DNA from: an uncultured Pelagibacteraceae bacterium
GTDB lineage: Bacteria > Pseudomonadota > Alphaproteobacteria > Pelagibacterales > Pelagibacteraceae
Direction of reading: 5' to 3'
NCBI GenBank assembly: GCA_902611845.1
Contig: CACMAX010000007.1
Location: forward strand, 1-64,000
DNA length: 64,000 nucleotides
Position numbers and translations under genes: made by a program
In this document: one piece after another, positions 1 through 11,626 of the stretch
Numbering within the stretch: the stretch's first letter is position 1
Layout of the letters: the number at the start of each line of letters is the position of its first letter
The notes under the pieces: model-generated
The model's database searches: none
Told to the model about the DNA's origin: nothing
What the model saw: the letters and a program-made list of their open reading frames with translations, nothing else

Positions 1-264
1 ATGAAGATGTTAAGACAATGGGGAGGAATTGTAGATATATGTCCAGACGCAAGCCCTATTATAAGTAAAACTAGTATAAAAGGTTTGTATTTTAATTGTG
101 GTTGGGGTACTGGTGGTTTTAAAGCTACTCCAGGATCGGGTGATTTATTTGCTCACACAATCGCAAATGATGAGCCACATAAATTAAATGCAGCATTTAA
201 TTTAAATAGATTTGTTAGCGGTGATCTTGTTGATGAACATGGTGCTGCAGCAGTTGCACATTAG
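1..264 (+). CDS. soxB: Sarcosine oxidase beta subunit, C-terminal fragment (gene truncated by window start)
   Basis: Translation continues from the window edge; followed immediately by delta, alpha and gamma subunit-like ORFs in canonical soxBDAG order. Confidence 0.8.
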   Translation: MKMLRQWGGIVDICPDASPIISKTSIKGLYFNCGWGTGGFKATPGSGDLFAHTIANDEPHKLNAAFNLNRFVSGDLVDEHGAAAVAH

Positions 265-266
265 TA

Positions 267-548
267 ATGTTTTTAATTAATTGTCCATTTTGTGGAGAGA
301 GAGATCAAAGTGAATTTTCTTCGGGTGGCGAAGCTCATATAGTTAGACCAAAACAACCAACTGAACTTAGCGATGATGAATGGGCGGAATATCTATTTAT
401 GAGAAAAAATATTAAAGGTATTCAATTTGAAAGATGGAATCATGTTCACGGATGCAGAAAATGGTTCAACGTCGTTAGAGACACATCAAATGATAAAATA
501 TTATCTGTTTATAAAATGGGTGAAAAACCTCCTGTTAATTACAAGTAA
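267..548 (+). CDS. soxD: Sarcosine oxidase delta subunit
   Basis: Short protein MFLINCPFCGERDQSEF..., typical SoxD N-terminus with CPxC; operon position. Confidence 0.9.
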   Translation: MFLINCPFCGERDQSEFSSGGEAHIVRPKQPTELSDDEWAEYLFMRKNIKGIQFERWNHVHGCRKWFNVVRDTSNDKILSVYKMGEKPPVNYK

Positions 549-3500
549 TGCCCAATTATAGAATTCATAAAACCGAATATATTGATGAAACTAAGAGAGT
601 TTCATTTAAATATGATGGCAAGACTTACTTTGGATATGAGGGTGATACCTTGGCATCTGCACTTTTGGCAAATGGTATTCATTTAGTCGGTAGAAGTTTT
701 AAATATCACAGACCAAGGGGTATAGTTTCTTGTGGAGCAGAAGAGCCTAATGCAATTTGTCAAATTGGTAGTAAAAAAGACCTAACAGAACCAAATGTAA
801 GAGCTACCGAGTTAGAATTGTATGAAGGATTAGAAGCAAGTTCTCAAAATTGTTGGCCTAACGTAAAATTTGATATTGGGGGTATTAATAATTTTATATC
901 ACCATTAATTCCTGCAGGCTTTTATTATAAAACATTTATGTGGCCAAAGAGTTTTTGGAAAAAAGTATATGAACCATTAATACGATTATCTGCAGGTTTA
1001 GGAAAATCTCCTACAGAACCAGATCCTGATATCTATGATCACAAACATGTTCACTACGATGTATTGGTAATTGGTGGTGGAGTTTCAGGTATTATTGCCG
1101 CAAAAATGGCAGCAAAAAATAATTTAAAAACTTTATTAGTAGATGACAAAAAAATACTAGGTGGTTCTACAATTTATCAAAATAATGAATTTATTAAGAT
1201 TGATAATAAATTATCAAGTGAATGGTTAAAAAACGAAATTCAGGAAATTCAAAAATTAAGTAATTTAACAATTAAGACAAGAACAAGTATTGCAGCTTAT
1301 CATGGATACAATTTTCTTTTAGCTAAAGAAAATTTAACAGATCATTTACCAGAGGAAAAAAAGCAAAATAAAATTAGACAACGATTATGGAAAATAAGAG
1401 CAAAAAAAGTTGTAATTGCAACTGGATCAATTGAAAGACCACTTGTATTTAATAATAATGATAGACCAGGAATATTATTATCTAATTCAATAAACAAATA
1501 TTTGGATTATTATGGTGTTACTTGTGGAGAAAACATAATATTATTTACGAATAATGATAGTGCATACGAAACTTCAATTTCACTTCATAAGAAAGGTATA
1601 AAGAATTTAATTGTTGATTTAAGAAAATCTGCTAGCTCTGAACTAATCAAACAAGCAGAAAGTCTAGGAATAAAGATCTACTTTAATCATGTCGTAACAA
1701 ATACTTTTGGATACAGAAAAATAAATTCATTAGAAATCATGAAACTATCAGAAGATGGAAATACAACTGTAGGAGATAAGATTAAATTAAGTTGTGACTG
1801 TTTAGGTATGAGTGGTGGATGGACACCTATGGTGCATATGCATACTCAATCTGGTGGTAAATTAGATTTTAGAGATGATGACCAAGTATTCTTACCAAAG
1901 GAAAATAGTGAAGATCAAATTTCTATTGGTTCATGCAATGGAGATTTTGATTTAGAAAATATTATAGATAAAACAGTAAATAAAATTAATAAATTCTTAG
2001 ATATAGATAATCAAGATTACCAGGATACAAATATTATTTGCTCTAAAGAAAACGACAAAAGAAATATATGGCTTTTACCAAATAAAATACCTTTAGGTAA
2101 AACAAAATGCTTTATAGATTTTCAAAATGACTCAACTGCAAAAGATATTAAATTAGCCTTAAAAGAAGGTTTTAGATCAATTGAACATGTAAAAAGATAT
2201 ACAACGACTGGTATGGCAACAGATCAGGGAAAGTTATCTAATATGCACGCACTTGGGATTATAGCTGATACAGCTGGTGTAAAAATGGGTACATTGGGAA
2301 CAACTACATTTAGGCCTCCATTTACACCATTAACTTTCGGAACACTAGTTGGGAGAAATGTTGGAAAATTTTTTGAAGTAGTTAGAAAAACATCCATGCA
2401 TGAATGGCATGTGGAAAATAATGCAGAATTTGAAAATGTTGGTCAGTGGAAAAGACCCTGGTACTATGCAAAAAAAGGAGAAAGTATGCATGATGCTGTT
2501 CAAAGAGAAAGTAAAGCGGCGCGTGACAGTGCGGGAATCTTAGACGCATCAACTCTAGGAAAAATTGATATCCAAGGAACAGATGCATCAGAATTTTTAA
2601 ATCGAGTTTACACAAATGCTTGGTCAAAACTTGCAATCGGAAAATGTAGATACGGACTTATGTTAAACGAGGATGGTATGGTTTATGACGACGGTGTTAC
2701 TACAAGAATATCTGAAAATCATTATCTAATGACAACCACCACTGGGGGGGCCGCAAATGTATTAAGCAAACTTGAGGATTATTTACAAACGGAGTGGCCA
2801 GAGTTAGATGTTTATTTAACATCAGTGACAGATCATTATTCTACAGCAAGTATTTGTGGTCCAAATTCAAAAAAAATCCTTAACAAACTTTTTCCAAATT
2901 TAGATTTAAGTGATGAAAACTTCCCTCATATGTCATTTAAAGAAGATAAACTTGAAAATATAAATTGTAGAATAATGAGAATAAGTTTTACAGGTGAACT
3001 AAGCTATGAAATTAACATAGAGTCGAAATATGGACATTCATTATGGAAAATGTGTATAGAAGCTGGGAAAGAGTTTAATTTGACACCTTATGGTACCGAG
3101 ACAATGCACCTACTCAGAGCTGAAAAAGGTTTCATTATTGTTGGACAAGACACAGACGGCACAATGACTCCTTCAGACTTACAGATGGATTGGATTGTAA
3201 GTAAAAAGAAATATGACTTCATTGGTAAAAGATCTTTATATAGAAGTGATACTATTAGAGAAGATAGAAAGCAATTGGTAGGACTACTTACAGATGATCC
3301 AAAAGAAATTTTGGAGGAAGGTGCTCAAATTGTTTCAGACGTTAAATCAAAGCCTATAGATATGCTAGGACATGTAACTTCCAGCTATTTTAGTCCAAAC
3401 CTAAATAAATCAATTGCCTTGGCTGTAGTTAGGAGTGGAAAAACAATGAAAGGTCAAAAATTAATTATTCCAATGGAAAACAAAAATATTAATGTGACCG

Positions 3501-3550
3501 TTTCTGACACAATTTTTTTAGATAAGGAGAATAAAAGACTAAATGCTTGA
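548..3550 (+). CDS. soxA: Sarcosine oxidase alpha subunit
   Basis: 1000 aa; N-terminal 2Fe-2S-like region, FAD-binding VIGGGVSG, C-terminal GcvT-like domain. Confidence 0.93.
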   Translation: MPNYRIHKTEYIDETKRVSFKYDGKTYFGYEGDTLASALLANGIHLVGRSFKYHRPRGIVSCGAEEPNAICQIGSKKDLTEPNVRATELELYEGLEASSQNCWPNVKFDIGGINNFISPLIPAGFYYKTFMWPKSFWKKVYEPLIRLSAGLGKSPTEPDPDIYDHKHVHYDVLVIGGGVSGIIAAKMAAKNNLKTLLVDDKKILGGSTIYQNNEFIKIDNKLSSEWLKNEIQEIQKLSNLTIKTRTSIAAYHGYNFLLAKENLTDHLPEEKKQNKIRQRLWKIRAKKVVIATGSIERPLVFNNNDRPGILLSNSINKYLDYYGVTCGENIILFTNNDSAYETSISLHKKGIKNLIVDLRKSASSELIKQAESLGIKIYFNHVVTNTFGYRKINSLEIMKLSEDGNTTVGDKIKLSCDCLGMSGGWTPMVHMHTQSGGKLDFRDDDQVFLPKENSEDQISIGSCNGDFDLENIIDKTVNKINKFLDIDNQDYQDTNIICSKENDKRNIWLLPNKIPLGKTKCFIDFQNDSTAKDIKLALKEGFRSIEHVKRYTTTGMATDQGKLSNMHALGIIADTAGVKMGTLGTTTFRPPFTPLTFGTLVGRNVGKFFEVVRKTSMHEWHVENNAEFENVGQWKRPWYYAKKGESMHDAVQRESKAARDSAGILDASTLGKIDIQGTDASEFLNRVYTNAWSKLAIGKCRYGLMLNEDGMVYDDGVTTRISENHYLMTTTTGGAANVLSKLEDYLQTEWPELDVYLTSVTDHYSTASICGPNSKKILNKLFPNLDLSDENFPHMSFKEDKLENINCRIMRISFTGELSYEINIESKYGHSLWKMCIEAGKEFNLTPYGTETMHLLRAEKGFIIVGQDTDGTMTPSDLQMDWIVSKKKYDFIGKRSLYRSDTIREDRKQLVGLLTDDPKEILEEGAQIVSDVKSKPIDMLGHVTSSYFSPNLNKSIALAVVRSGKTMKGQKLIIPMENKNINVTVSDTIFLDKENKRLNA

Positions 3551-4091
3551 CATTTTACATCCAAATATTTCGAATATTAATAAAAACAATATCGATATTA
3601 ATTTATCTGAAGAAAAAATTAAAATTAATATCAGGGGAAAAAATAAAGAATTTTTTACCAAAGTGGGTAAAATTCTATCTATTATTTTACCTTCTGAATC
3701 AAATACCAGTTCATCAAATGAAAACTATGATGTTTTGTGGCTAAGTCCTGATGAATGGATGATATATTTTGATGAAAATAAAAATTCAAATATTTTTGAT
3801 CAACTTTATAAAGATATTTCGTCTTTAAATTTTGGATCAATTACTGATATCTCTTCACAATTAATTTGCATAAATATAAAAGGAGAAAATATATTTGAAT
3901 TATTATCATCTGGATCACCTTTTAATTTCGAAAAATTTAAAAATAATGTTGGTTCATCAACACAGACGATAGTAAATCATATTGATGTAATTCTTCATCA
4001 CAAGTCAAAGAATAATGTTAATTTATTTGTAAGAAGATCGTTTTCAGAACACCTTTATGAATGGTTAGTTGATAGCTCTAATTTTGTCTAA
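3543..4091 (+). CDS. soxG: Sarcosine oxidase gamma subunit
   Basis: Overlaps soxA 3' end; 182 aa with VLWLSPDEWMIYF and RRSFSEHLYEWL, SoxG-like. Confidence 0.85.
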   Translation: MLDILHPNISNINKNNIDINLSEEKIKINIRGKNKEFFTKVGKILSIILPSESNTSSSNENYDVLWLSPDEWMIYFDENKNSNIFDQLYKDISSLNFGSITDISSQLICINIKGENIFELLSSGSPFNFEKFKNNVGSSTQTIVNHIDVILHHKSKNNVNLFVRRSFSEHLYEWLVDSSNFV

Positions 4092-5414
4092 TTTATAATT
4101 CAAATAAAAATAAGTATAACCAAGATACATCAGAGAGAAAATCCAATTGAATATTACCCATAACCAAAAAAATTCAGAAAAGTCAGAATTAAAATAAATT
4201 GCAGTATAAAATACGACAAATGGAAAAATTCCATTTCGGCAAATATTAGCAATTAATGCGTTTTCAGCTTTTTTTAAAGCCATAAAAAAACCATTTGATA
4301 AAAAAAATATTGGATAAGCTGGTAGCACAAAGGCTGAAATCTCTAAATATAATTTTCCAAATTCAACGACCTCTAAATCTTTTGAAAATAATTTTGTTAT
4401 CATTTCAGCACCAAAATAAATAATAAAAGAAGAAATAATCATTATAATGAAAGCATATTTTATAGCTTGGAAGTAAGTTTCTTTAATTCTTAAAATATTT
4501 CGTGCACCAAAATTTTGAGCAATAATTGTGATAATTGCTGTATTTATTCCCAAGATTGGCAATAAAACCACTTGTTCTATTTTGGTGCCAGCTCCATAAC
4601 CAGCTGCTGCATATTCTCCTGATAAACCTGCATATTTGAATACAATAGCAGAAGCAATAGAATAACCGCAAATTGAAATTATTATTGGCATAGATTGAAA
4701 AAAAATATTTTTTAAAAAAAAAAATTTAGGAATAAAATAAGAAATAAGTATGTTTTTAATTAATTTACTTTTTAAAACTTTTTTAAATATGATTAAAAAA
4801 GCGACCGTTTGAGCAATTAGAGTTGCTATTGCAATACCCTTCATACCCAAAGCTGGTATGAAATAAAATCCAAATATTAAAATTGGATTTAACAATATGT
4901 TTAAAAAAAAAGATAATATTAAAGCATTTCTATAAGTTTTCGTATCGCCTTCTGCATGAAGTAATGAATTTAATGCAACAACTAAAATAAAAATAAACGA
5001 ACCAAGGAAAATGATATTTGTATATTGTAAGCCAAGATTTACTACCTCGTTAGTTGAACCCATTATTGAAAAAAGGTCTGATGCATAATTTAAACCAATA
5101 AAAGTAATCAACAGAATTATCAAAAAAGAAAAGAAAATTAATTGGCAGAAATAAATTGAAGCATTTTTATTATTTTTTTCTCCAATGCTATTACCTATCA
5201 GTGATGTACCTGCAACTGTGATACCAATAGATGAGGCAATAATAATAAAATAAATTGGAAAAGATTTTGTTAAAGCTGACAAAGCTTCAGGTGATATTTT
5301 CCCTGCAAAATATGTATCAGCAATATTATATAACGTTTGAAAGAGTGTACCTACAGATGCAGGTATCGCTAATTTTTTAATTAATTCTTTGATGTCATCA
5401 CTTAATATATTCAT
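4065..5414 (-). CDS. MATE family efflux transporter
   Basis: 449 aa polytopic protein, MATE-like N-terminus (IPASVGTLFQTLYNIADTYFAGKIS). Confidence 0.85.
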   Translation of the reverse strand: MNILSDDIKELIKKLAIPASVGTLFQTLYNIADTYFAGKISPEALSALTKSFPIYFIIIASSIGITVAGTSLIGNSIGEKNNKNASIYFCQLIFFSFLIILLITFIGLNYASDLFSIMGSTNEVVNLGLQYTNIIFLGSFIFILVVALNSLLHAEGDTKTYRNALILSFFLNILLNPILIFGFYFIPALGMKGIAIATLIAQTVAFLIIFKKVLKSKLIKNILISYFIPKFFFLKNIFFQSMPIIISICGYSIASAIVFKYAGLSGEYAAAGYGAGTKIEQVVLLPILGINTAIITIIAQNFGARNILRIKETYFQAIKYAFIIMIISSFIIYFGAEMITKLFSKDLEVVEFGKLYLEISAFVLPAYPIFFLSNGFFMALKKAENALIANICRNGIFPFVVFYTAIYFNSDFSEFFWLWVIFNWIFSLMYLGYTYFYLNYKLDKIRAIN

Positions 5415-5418
5415 GATA

Positions 5419-6291
5419 TTATTTTTTTGAATTTATCATTTGATTGTGCCTCATTGTGAACCGTTTTATTTGATCATTTGTCAATTTATCAAAACAATTT
5501 GGACATGATAGGCCTACTTTATACTTTTTTGATTTGGTTAGTTTTTTATGCAATGGCATTCTACAACCACCGCAAACAGTATAATTCCCAATTTCTAGGT
5601 TTTTTTTAATAGTAACTCTTTTATCAAAAACAAAACATTCACCATTCCATTTATTTTTTTTTGGATCAGTTTTGTTAAGATAATTTAAGATACCACCCTT
5701 AAGCATATAAACATTTTTAAAACCTTTATTATTAAGATAATTAGACGCTTTTTCACACCTGATACCTCCGGTGCAAAACATCCCTATTGATTCATCTTTA
5801 TTAAATTTTGATAAATAATTTTTAAAATCTCTAAAATTTTTAGTTTCTGGATTAAGAGCATTTTTAAATGTACCAATCTTATATTCAAAAGGTTTTCTGG
5901 CATCAATCAGTTTAATATTTTTTTTAGATATAAATTCGTCCCATTTTTTAGGTGATAAATATTTCTTATTAAAAAAATTTTTAAAATTAATTTTTTCATT
6001 AATTGGAACTACCTCATCTTTTATTTTAACTTTATTTTTTGAGTATGGTAATATTTTTGAGTTAAATTTATTTTGAATATCAAATCTATCAATTGACAAG
6101 ATATTTTTTATTTTTGTAATTGTAAGTTTAATTTTTTTATGACTACCTGATATTGTACCATTAATTCCTTCAGGAGATAATATTATAAGACCTTTAATAT
6201 CAAACTTATTAGTTTCTTTTAAAATACTTTTTTTAATAATTTTTAATTTATTTAGTTTTGATATTTTATAAAAGGATAGGATTTCAAACAT
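5419..6291 (-). CDS. trhO: Rhodanese-like tRNA uridine hydroxylase / UPF0176 family
   Basis: MFEILSFYKIS N-terminus, GMFCTGGIRCEKAS rhodanese loop, C-terminal Cys-rich region; internal Met chosen as start because the ORF start overlaps the upstream gene. Confidence 0.8.
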   Translation of the reverse strand: MFEILSFYKISKLNKLKIIKKSILKETNKFDIKGLIILSPEGINGTISGSHKKIKLTITKIKNILSIDRFDIQNKFNSKILPYSKNKVKIKDEVVPINEKINFKNFFNKKYLSPKKWDEFISKKNIKLIDARKPFEYKIGTFKNALNPETKNFRDFKNYLSKFNKDESIGMFCTGGIRCEKASNYLNNKGFKNVYMLKGGILNYLNKTDPKKNKWNGECFVFDKRVTIKKNLEIGNYTVCGGCRMPLHKKLTKSKKYKVGLSCPNCFDKLTNDQIKRFTMRHNQMINSKK

Positions 6292-6293
6292 AA

Positions 6294-6941
6294 TTACCAA
6301 CAAACTGTAAAACCATCACCAATTGGTAAAATATACTTATTAATAGGTGATTTTTTTATGTATTTATTAAAGTCTCTTAATTTTATAGTTAATTTGTCTT
6401 TTATCTTTGGATTTGCAACATCTCCTTTCCAAAGTGTATTATCAATTAAAATTATACCCTTTTTGCTTTTTAATTTAAGAGACTGATTAAAATAATTTAT
6501 ATAATTTTCTTTATCTGCATCAATTAATATCACATCATATTTTTCCTTTTTCTTAATTAGATTTTCAAGAGCAATTTTTCCATTTTCACAAAGAAGATTT
6601 ATTTTTTTATCTTGCTTTGCTTCTTTAAAAAACTTAATTGCCTCATTGTTAGTTTTTAAATTTTTATCTATACCAATTAATTTGCAATTCTTAGGTAAGG
6701 CAAGTGCAGCAGATAAAATGCTGTAACCTGTAAAAGTGCCAATTTCTAAATATGATTTATAGTTATTAATTTTTATGATAAATTGTATGAAGTTAGCTTG
6801 TAAAATTGAAATTTGTAATTTTTTAATATGACCAAGTTTTTCGTTATATTTTAATAATTTTTTTTGTACTTTGTGAAGATTATTTGTATGTGAAAAAATA
6901 TAATTGATCATATTTTGATCAATTATGAAATTTTTATCCAT
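6294..6941 (-). CDS. Class I SAM-dependent O-methyltransferase
   Basis: [20 protein letters not shown] and [16 protein letters not shown] motifs. Confidence 0.85.
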   Translation of the reverse strand: MDKNFIIDQNMINYIFSHTNNLHKVQKKLLKYNEKLGHIKKLQISILQANFIQFIIKINNYKSYLEIGTFTGYSILSAALALPKNCKLIGIDKNLKTNNEAIKFFKEAKQDKKINLLCENGKIALENLIKKKEKYDVILIDADKENYINYFNQSLKLKSKKGIILIDNTLWKGDVANPKIKDKLTIKLRDFNKYIKKSPINKYILPIGDGFTVCW

Positions 6942-8400
6942 TCAACTTTTCTTTTAATATTTTGTTTATTAATTGAGGATTGCCTTTTCCTTTACTTTCT
7001 TTCATGGCTTGACCAACAAAAAAACCAAATAATTTATCTTTACCAGATTTATATTCAGCAACCTTATCTGAATTATTTTCAATAACTTTATTTATCAATT
7101 CCTCTATCGCTTTTGGATCGCTTTCTTGTTTTAGACCTTTTTCTTTTACTATTATTAATGGATCTTGATCTCCATCTATCATTTGTTCAAAAACCGTTTT
7201 AGCTATTTTTCCTGATATGGTTCCATCTTTTATAAGGTTTATAAGTTTTGATAGATTTTTAGCACTAACTGGGCTTTGAGATATTTCTATATTTTTTTCA
7301 TTTAAAACAGCAAATAATTCACCTGTAATCCAGTTTGTTGCTAATTTAACATCTGAATTTTTTATAACTTCTTCAAAGAAATTTGATGTTTCAATATCAG
7401 ATACCAAAATTGTTGCTTCATATGGTGAAAGATTAAATTTATCTATAAATCTTTTTTTCTTTTCATCTGGTAATTCAGGTATATCTGATTTTATTTTTTC
7501 AATTAATTCTTGGCTTATTTCAAGTGGTAATAGATCTGGGTCAGGAAAATATCTGTAATCATGCGCGTCTTCTTTTGATCTCATAGATCTTGTCTCATTT
7601 CTTTTAGTGTCAAAAAGTCTTGTCTCTTGATCTATTTCTTTCCCCTCCTCTAACAAATCTATTTGTCTATTTGCTTCGGATATTATTGCCATTTGCATAA
7701 ATTTTATTGAATTAACATTTTTAATTTCACACCTGGTGCCGAATTCAGTCTGCCCTTTTAATCTTACTGATACATTAACATCTGCCCTCAAAGAACCTTC
7801 TTGCATATTGCCATCACATGTTCCTAAATATCTCATTATCGATCTTAATTTTTTTATATAAACGTTGACTTCATCTGGAGATCTCAAATCAGGCTTACTT
7901 ACTATTTCCATTAAAGCCACACCAGATCTATTTAAATCAACTAATGTATTATTTGGATCAATATCATGAATACTTTTACCTGCATCTTGCTCTAAGTGTA
8001 ATCTTTCAATTCCAATTTCTTTTTGACCATTCGGCATATCCAAAATTACTTTTCCTTCACCTACAATTGGATATTTGTATTGAGAGATTTGATATCCTTG
8101 GGGTAAATCTGCATAAAAATAATTTTTTCTATCAAAGACAGATTTTTTATTTATTTTGGCTTTAAGTCCTATTCCAGTTTTAATTGCTTGTTCAATACAA
8201 AATTCATTTATAACTGGTAACATTCCTGGAAATGCTGCATCTACGAGACTAACTTGTGTGTTTGGTTCTGCACCAAATTTTGTTGATGATTGAGAGAAAA
8301 GTTTTGACTCTGAAGTAACTTGAGCGTGCACTTCTAAACCAATTATCACTTCATATTGTTTATTTTCTCTTTCAATAAGATATTCACTATTTTTACTCAC
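6934..8400 (-). CDS. gatB: Asp-tRNA(Asn)/Glu-tRNA(Gln) amidotransferase subunit B
   Basis: [12 protein letters not shown] start; full-length; gatCAB order. Confidence 0.97.
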   Translation of the reverse strand: MSKNSEYLIERENKQYEVIIGLEVHAQVTSESKLFSQSSTKFGAEPNTQVSLVDAAFPGMLPVINEFCIEQAIKTGIGLKAKINKKSVFDRKNYFYADLPQGYQISQYKYPIVGEGKVILDMPNGQKEIGIERLHLEQDAGKSIHDIDPNNTLVDLNRSGVALMEIVSKPDLRSPDEVNVYIKKLRSIMRYLGTCDGNMQEGSLRADVNVSVRLKGQTEFGTRCEIKNVNSIKFMQMAIISEANRQIDLLEEGKEIDQETRLFDTKRNETRSMRSKEDAHDYRYFPDPDLLPLEISQELIEKIKSDIPELPDEKKKRFIDKFNLSPYEATILVSDIETSNFFEEVIKNSDVKLATNWITGELFAVLNEKNIEISQSPVSAKNLSKLINLIKDGTISGKIAKTVFEQMIDGDQDPLIIVKEKGLKQESDPKAIEELINKVIENNSDKVAEYKSGKDKLFGFFVGQAMKESKGKGNPQLINKILKEKLNG

Positions 8401-9853
8401 TTAACCACCAGTCTGAAATATCATTTTTAAAATTAATCTTATCTTCTAATGCATAAGAAATATTAAGTATATTTTGTTCATCAAAAGGTTTTCCAATTAC
8501 TTGAAGGCCTAAAGGATAATTATTTTTATCTTTACCAGCTGGTATAGAAATACCTGGTAAGCCTGCTAGATTTATTGGAACTGTAAATATATCATTTAAA
8601 TACATTGATACTGGATCATTTGTTTTTTCACCAATCTTAAAGGCTGAGCTTGGAGTAGATGGAGTTAAAATTGCATCAACTTTAGAAAAGGCATCATCAA
8701 AATCTTTTTTTATTAATTGTCTTACTTTCTGCGCTTTTAGATAATAGGCATCATAGTAACCAGAAGATAAAACATAAGTTCCAATCATAATTCTTCTTTT
8801 AACTTCATCACCAAAACCTTCAGATCTAGTTTTTTCGTACATTTCTATTAAATTTTGACCAGGAGATCTAAATCCATATTTAACACCATCATATCTTGCT
8901 AGATTTGAAGATGCTTCAGCTGGTGCAACAATATAATAGGTTGGTAATGCGTAATTAGTATGTGGGAGCGAAATATCGATAATTTCTGCTCCGCAATCTT
9001 TTGCATATGAGATACCATTTTTCCATAGCTGTTCAATTTCGTCAGGCATATTGTCAACTCTATATTCTTTAGGAATACCAATTTTCTTTCCCTTAATATC
9101 TTTTGATAATTCTTTTGAATAATTATTTCTTTTATAATCAATTGAAGTTGAATCTTTTTGATCAAATGAAGAGATCACCTCTAAAAGCATAGAACAGTCT
9201 CTTACATTTTTCGTCATAGGTCCTGCTTGGTCTAAAGATGAGGCAAATGCTACAATTCCATAACGAGAACAACTTCCATATGTAGGTTTAAGTCCAACAG
9301 TTCCTGTAAATGATGCTGGTTGACGAATAGATCCACCTGTATCTGTTCCAATGGTAACTGGGGTTAAATTTGCAGCGACAGCTGCAGAAGAACCTCCTGA
9401 AGATCCACCAGGGACTAAATTTTCTCCTACTGGATTTTGAACATTTCCAAAAAAACTAGTTTCATTTGAAGAGCCCATAGCAAATTCATCGCAATTAAGT
9501 TTACCAAGAAGTATTGCTCCTTGACTCCACAAATTTTGAGTAACTGTAGACTCATATGTGGGAACGAAGTTATTTAATATTTTGCTTCCTGCTGTTGTTC
9601 TAACTCCATTTGTACAAAATAAATCTTTAACAGCAATAGGTATACCTGGTAGTTTAAAATTTAAATTGGGATTAGAGTCAAATTTCTTTGATTGATCTAT
9701 TGCTCTTTCAAAATTATCTGTAACATAAACATTTAATTTTTTCGATTTTTCAGCACGATTTACAAATGCTTTTGTAATTTCCTCTGAAGATAGTTTTTTT
9801 TCTCTTATATTCGATGTTAATTCGAATAAACTTTGACTTGTTATATCTGACAT
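8393..9853 (-). CDS. gatA: Asp-tRNA(Asn)/Glu-tRNA(Gln) amidotransferase subunit A
   Basis: Amidase signature ([13 protein letters not shown]). Confidence 0.97.
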   Translation of the reverse strand: MSDITSQSLFELTSNIREKKLSSEEITKAFVNRAEKSKKLNVYVTDNFERAIDQSKKFDSNPNLNFKLPGIPIAVKDLFCTNGVRTTAGSKILNNFVPTYESTVTQNLWSQGAILLGKLNCDEFAMGSSNETSFFGNVQNPVGENLVPGGSSGGSSAAVAANLTPVTIGTDTGGSIRQPASFTGTVGLKPTYGSCSRYGIVAFASSLDQAGPMTKNVRDCSMLLEVISSFDQKDSTSIDYKRNNYSKELSKDIKGKKIGIPKEYRVDNMPDEIEQLWKNGISYAKDCGAEIIDISLPHTNYALPTYYIVAPAEASSNLARYDGVKYGFRSPGQNLIEMYEKTRSEGFGDEVKRRIMIGTYVLSSGYYDAYYLKAQKVRQLIKKDFDDAFSKVDAILTPSTPSSAFKIGEKTNDPVSMYLNDIFTVPINLAGLPGISIPAGKDKNNYPLGLQVIGKPFDEQNILNISYALEDKINFKNDISDWWLSE

Positions 9854-10140
9854 TATTCAACAACCTTTGGTACAACAAAAAAATCTTTATTTTCTTCAGG
9901 TGAGTTTTTTAAAATTTTTTCTCTGATATTTTCTGATTTAATTTCATCTTTTCTAAATCTTAGGGTAGTTTCAGCAATTGATGTTAAGGCTTGAACATTA
10001 TCAGTATTTAATTCATTTAATTTTTCTATAAATTCAAATATATTATTTAAGTCGCCCTTTAATTTATTAGCTTTTTCATCATCAATAGAAATTCTTGCTA
10101 ATTTCGAAATGTGCTTTACTGTTTTAAGATCTATACTCAT
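9853..10140 (-). CDS. gatC: Asp-tRNA(Asn)/Glu-tRNA(Gln) amidotransferase subunit C
   Basis: MSIDLKTVKHISKLARI...; internal Met at 10140 preferred over the ORF start at 10197. Confidence 0.92.
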   Translation of the reverse strand: MSIDLKTVKHISKLARISIDDEKANKLKGDLNNIFEFIEKLNELNTDNVQALTSIAETTLRFRKDEIKSENIREKILKNSPEENKDFFVVPKVVE

Positions 10141-10189
10141 ATGGTAAAAATATTGCCGCAAACTATCACTTAAGTAAATAATATACAAT

Positions 10190-10645
10190 ATGATCACAAT
10201 TGAGGAATTTAAAAAGAAACAGCTAAATACATCTAGATTAATTGGACTTGATTTAGGTTCAAAGAGAATTGGTGTAGCTATATGTGATGAAAATCAAAAA
10301 ATTGCCACACCGTTTAAAACAATAAACAAATCCAAATTTGAAGATCTTATCAATGAATTAGAGGATATTATTAAAGAAAATAATATTAAAGGAATAATTA
10401 TTGGCAATCCAATTAATATGGATGGTAGCTTAGGTAAATCCTCTCAATCAGTCAATGATGTGTCAAAAGCAATATCAAAAAAAATTGATCTTCCAATAAG
10501 TCTTTGGGATGAAAGATTATCAACAGTTGGAGCGTTTAAATTAACCGAAAATTTAGGTATTAACGTAACTAAAAGAGAAAAAAATATAGATAAAAATGCT
10601 GCTGCATTTATCTTACAGGGTGCCATAGATTTTATTAATAATTAA
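10190..10645 (+). CDS. ruvX: Holliday junction resolvase-like / pre-16S rRNA nuclease YqgF
   Basis: LIGLDLGSKRIGVAICD and LWDERLST motifs. Confidence 0.93.
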   Translation: MITIEEFKKKQLNTSRLIGLDLGSKRIGVAICDENQKIATPFKTINKSKFEDLINELEDIIKENNIKGIIIGNPINMDGSLGKSSQSVNDVSKAISKKIDLPISLWDERLSTVGAFKLTENLGINVTKREKNIDKNAAAFILQGAIDFINN

Positions 10646-10687
10646 TACTTGCATTAATCAACCTTTGTGGCTATAGAGTTGGTTTTA

Positions 10688-11626
10688 ATGGCAACTAAAA
10701 CCAAAGCTATTAAAATTTCTCAAAAACATCTCCTAGGTATTCAAGATTTATCAATAAATGATGTTAACTTAATTTTAAAAGAAGCTGAAAAATTTATTGA
10801 ATTAAATAAAAGTAAAAATAAAAAATTAGATTTACTAAAGGGGAAAACACAAATTAATCTTTTTTTTGAACCATCAACAAGAACACAAAGCTCATTTGAA
10901 CTAGCAGGAAAAAGATTAGGTGCAGATGTTATGTCAATGAATATAACAAACTCAGCAATTAAAAAAGGTGAAACGCTAATAGATACTGCAATGACACTAA
11001 ATGCAATGCATCCTGATATAATAGTTATTAGACATCAAGATTCAGGGGCTTGTAATCTTTTATCTCAAAAAGTTAATTGTGCAGTTTTAAATGCTGGTGA
11101 TGGAAGGAGAGAGCACCCTACTCAAGCATTACTTGATGCATTAACTATATTGAATAGGAAAAAAAAAATTCAAGGATTAAAGGTTGCAATTTGTGGAGAT
11201 ATTCTACATTCAAGAGTAGCAAGATCTAATATTTACTTGCTAAACATGTTGGGTGCCGAAGTTAATATTGTGGCTCCTTCAAACCTTTTACCAAAAGATA
11301 TAGAAAAATTTGGGGTTAATATTTTTTCAAATATGAAGAAAGGTGTAAAAGATTGCGACATAGTAATGATGCTTAGACTTCAAAATGAAAGAATGAGTAG
11401 TTCATTCCTGTCATCTAATAGAGAGTATTATGAATACTATGGACTAACACAGGATAAATTAGAATATGCAAAATCAGATTCAATTATTATGCATCCTGGT
11501 CCAATGAACCGTGGTATTGAAATTGATACAAAACTAGCTGATGACACCAATATGAGTGTTGTAAAAGAACAAGTTGAATTAGGTGTTGCGATAAGAATGG
11601 CATGTTTAAAAATTTTTTGTGAATGA
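10688..11626 (+). CDS. pyrB: Aspartate carbamoyltransferase catalytic subunit
   Basis: [25 protein letters not shown]; start likely at 10688 (MATKTKAIK). Confidence 0.96.
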   Translation: MATKTKAIKISQKHLLGIQDLSINDVNLILKEAEKFIELNKSKNKKLDLLKGKTQINLFFEPSTRTQSSFELAGKRLGADVMSMNITNSAIKKGETLIDTAMTLNAMHPDIIVIRHQDSGACNLLSQKVNCAVLNAGDGRREHPTQALLDALTILNRKKKIQGLKVAICGDILHSRVARSNIYLLNMLGAEVNIVAPSNLLPKDIEKFGVNIFSNMKKGVKDCDIVMMLRLQNERMSSSFLSSNREYYEYYGLTQDKLEYAKSDSIIMHPGPMNRGIEIDTKLADDTNMSVVKEQVELGVAIRMACLKIFCE

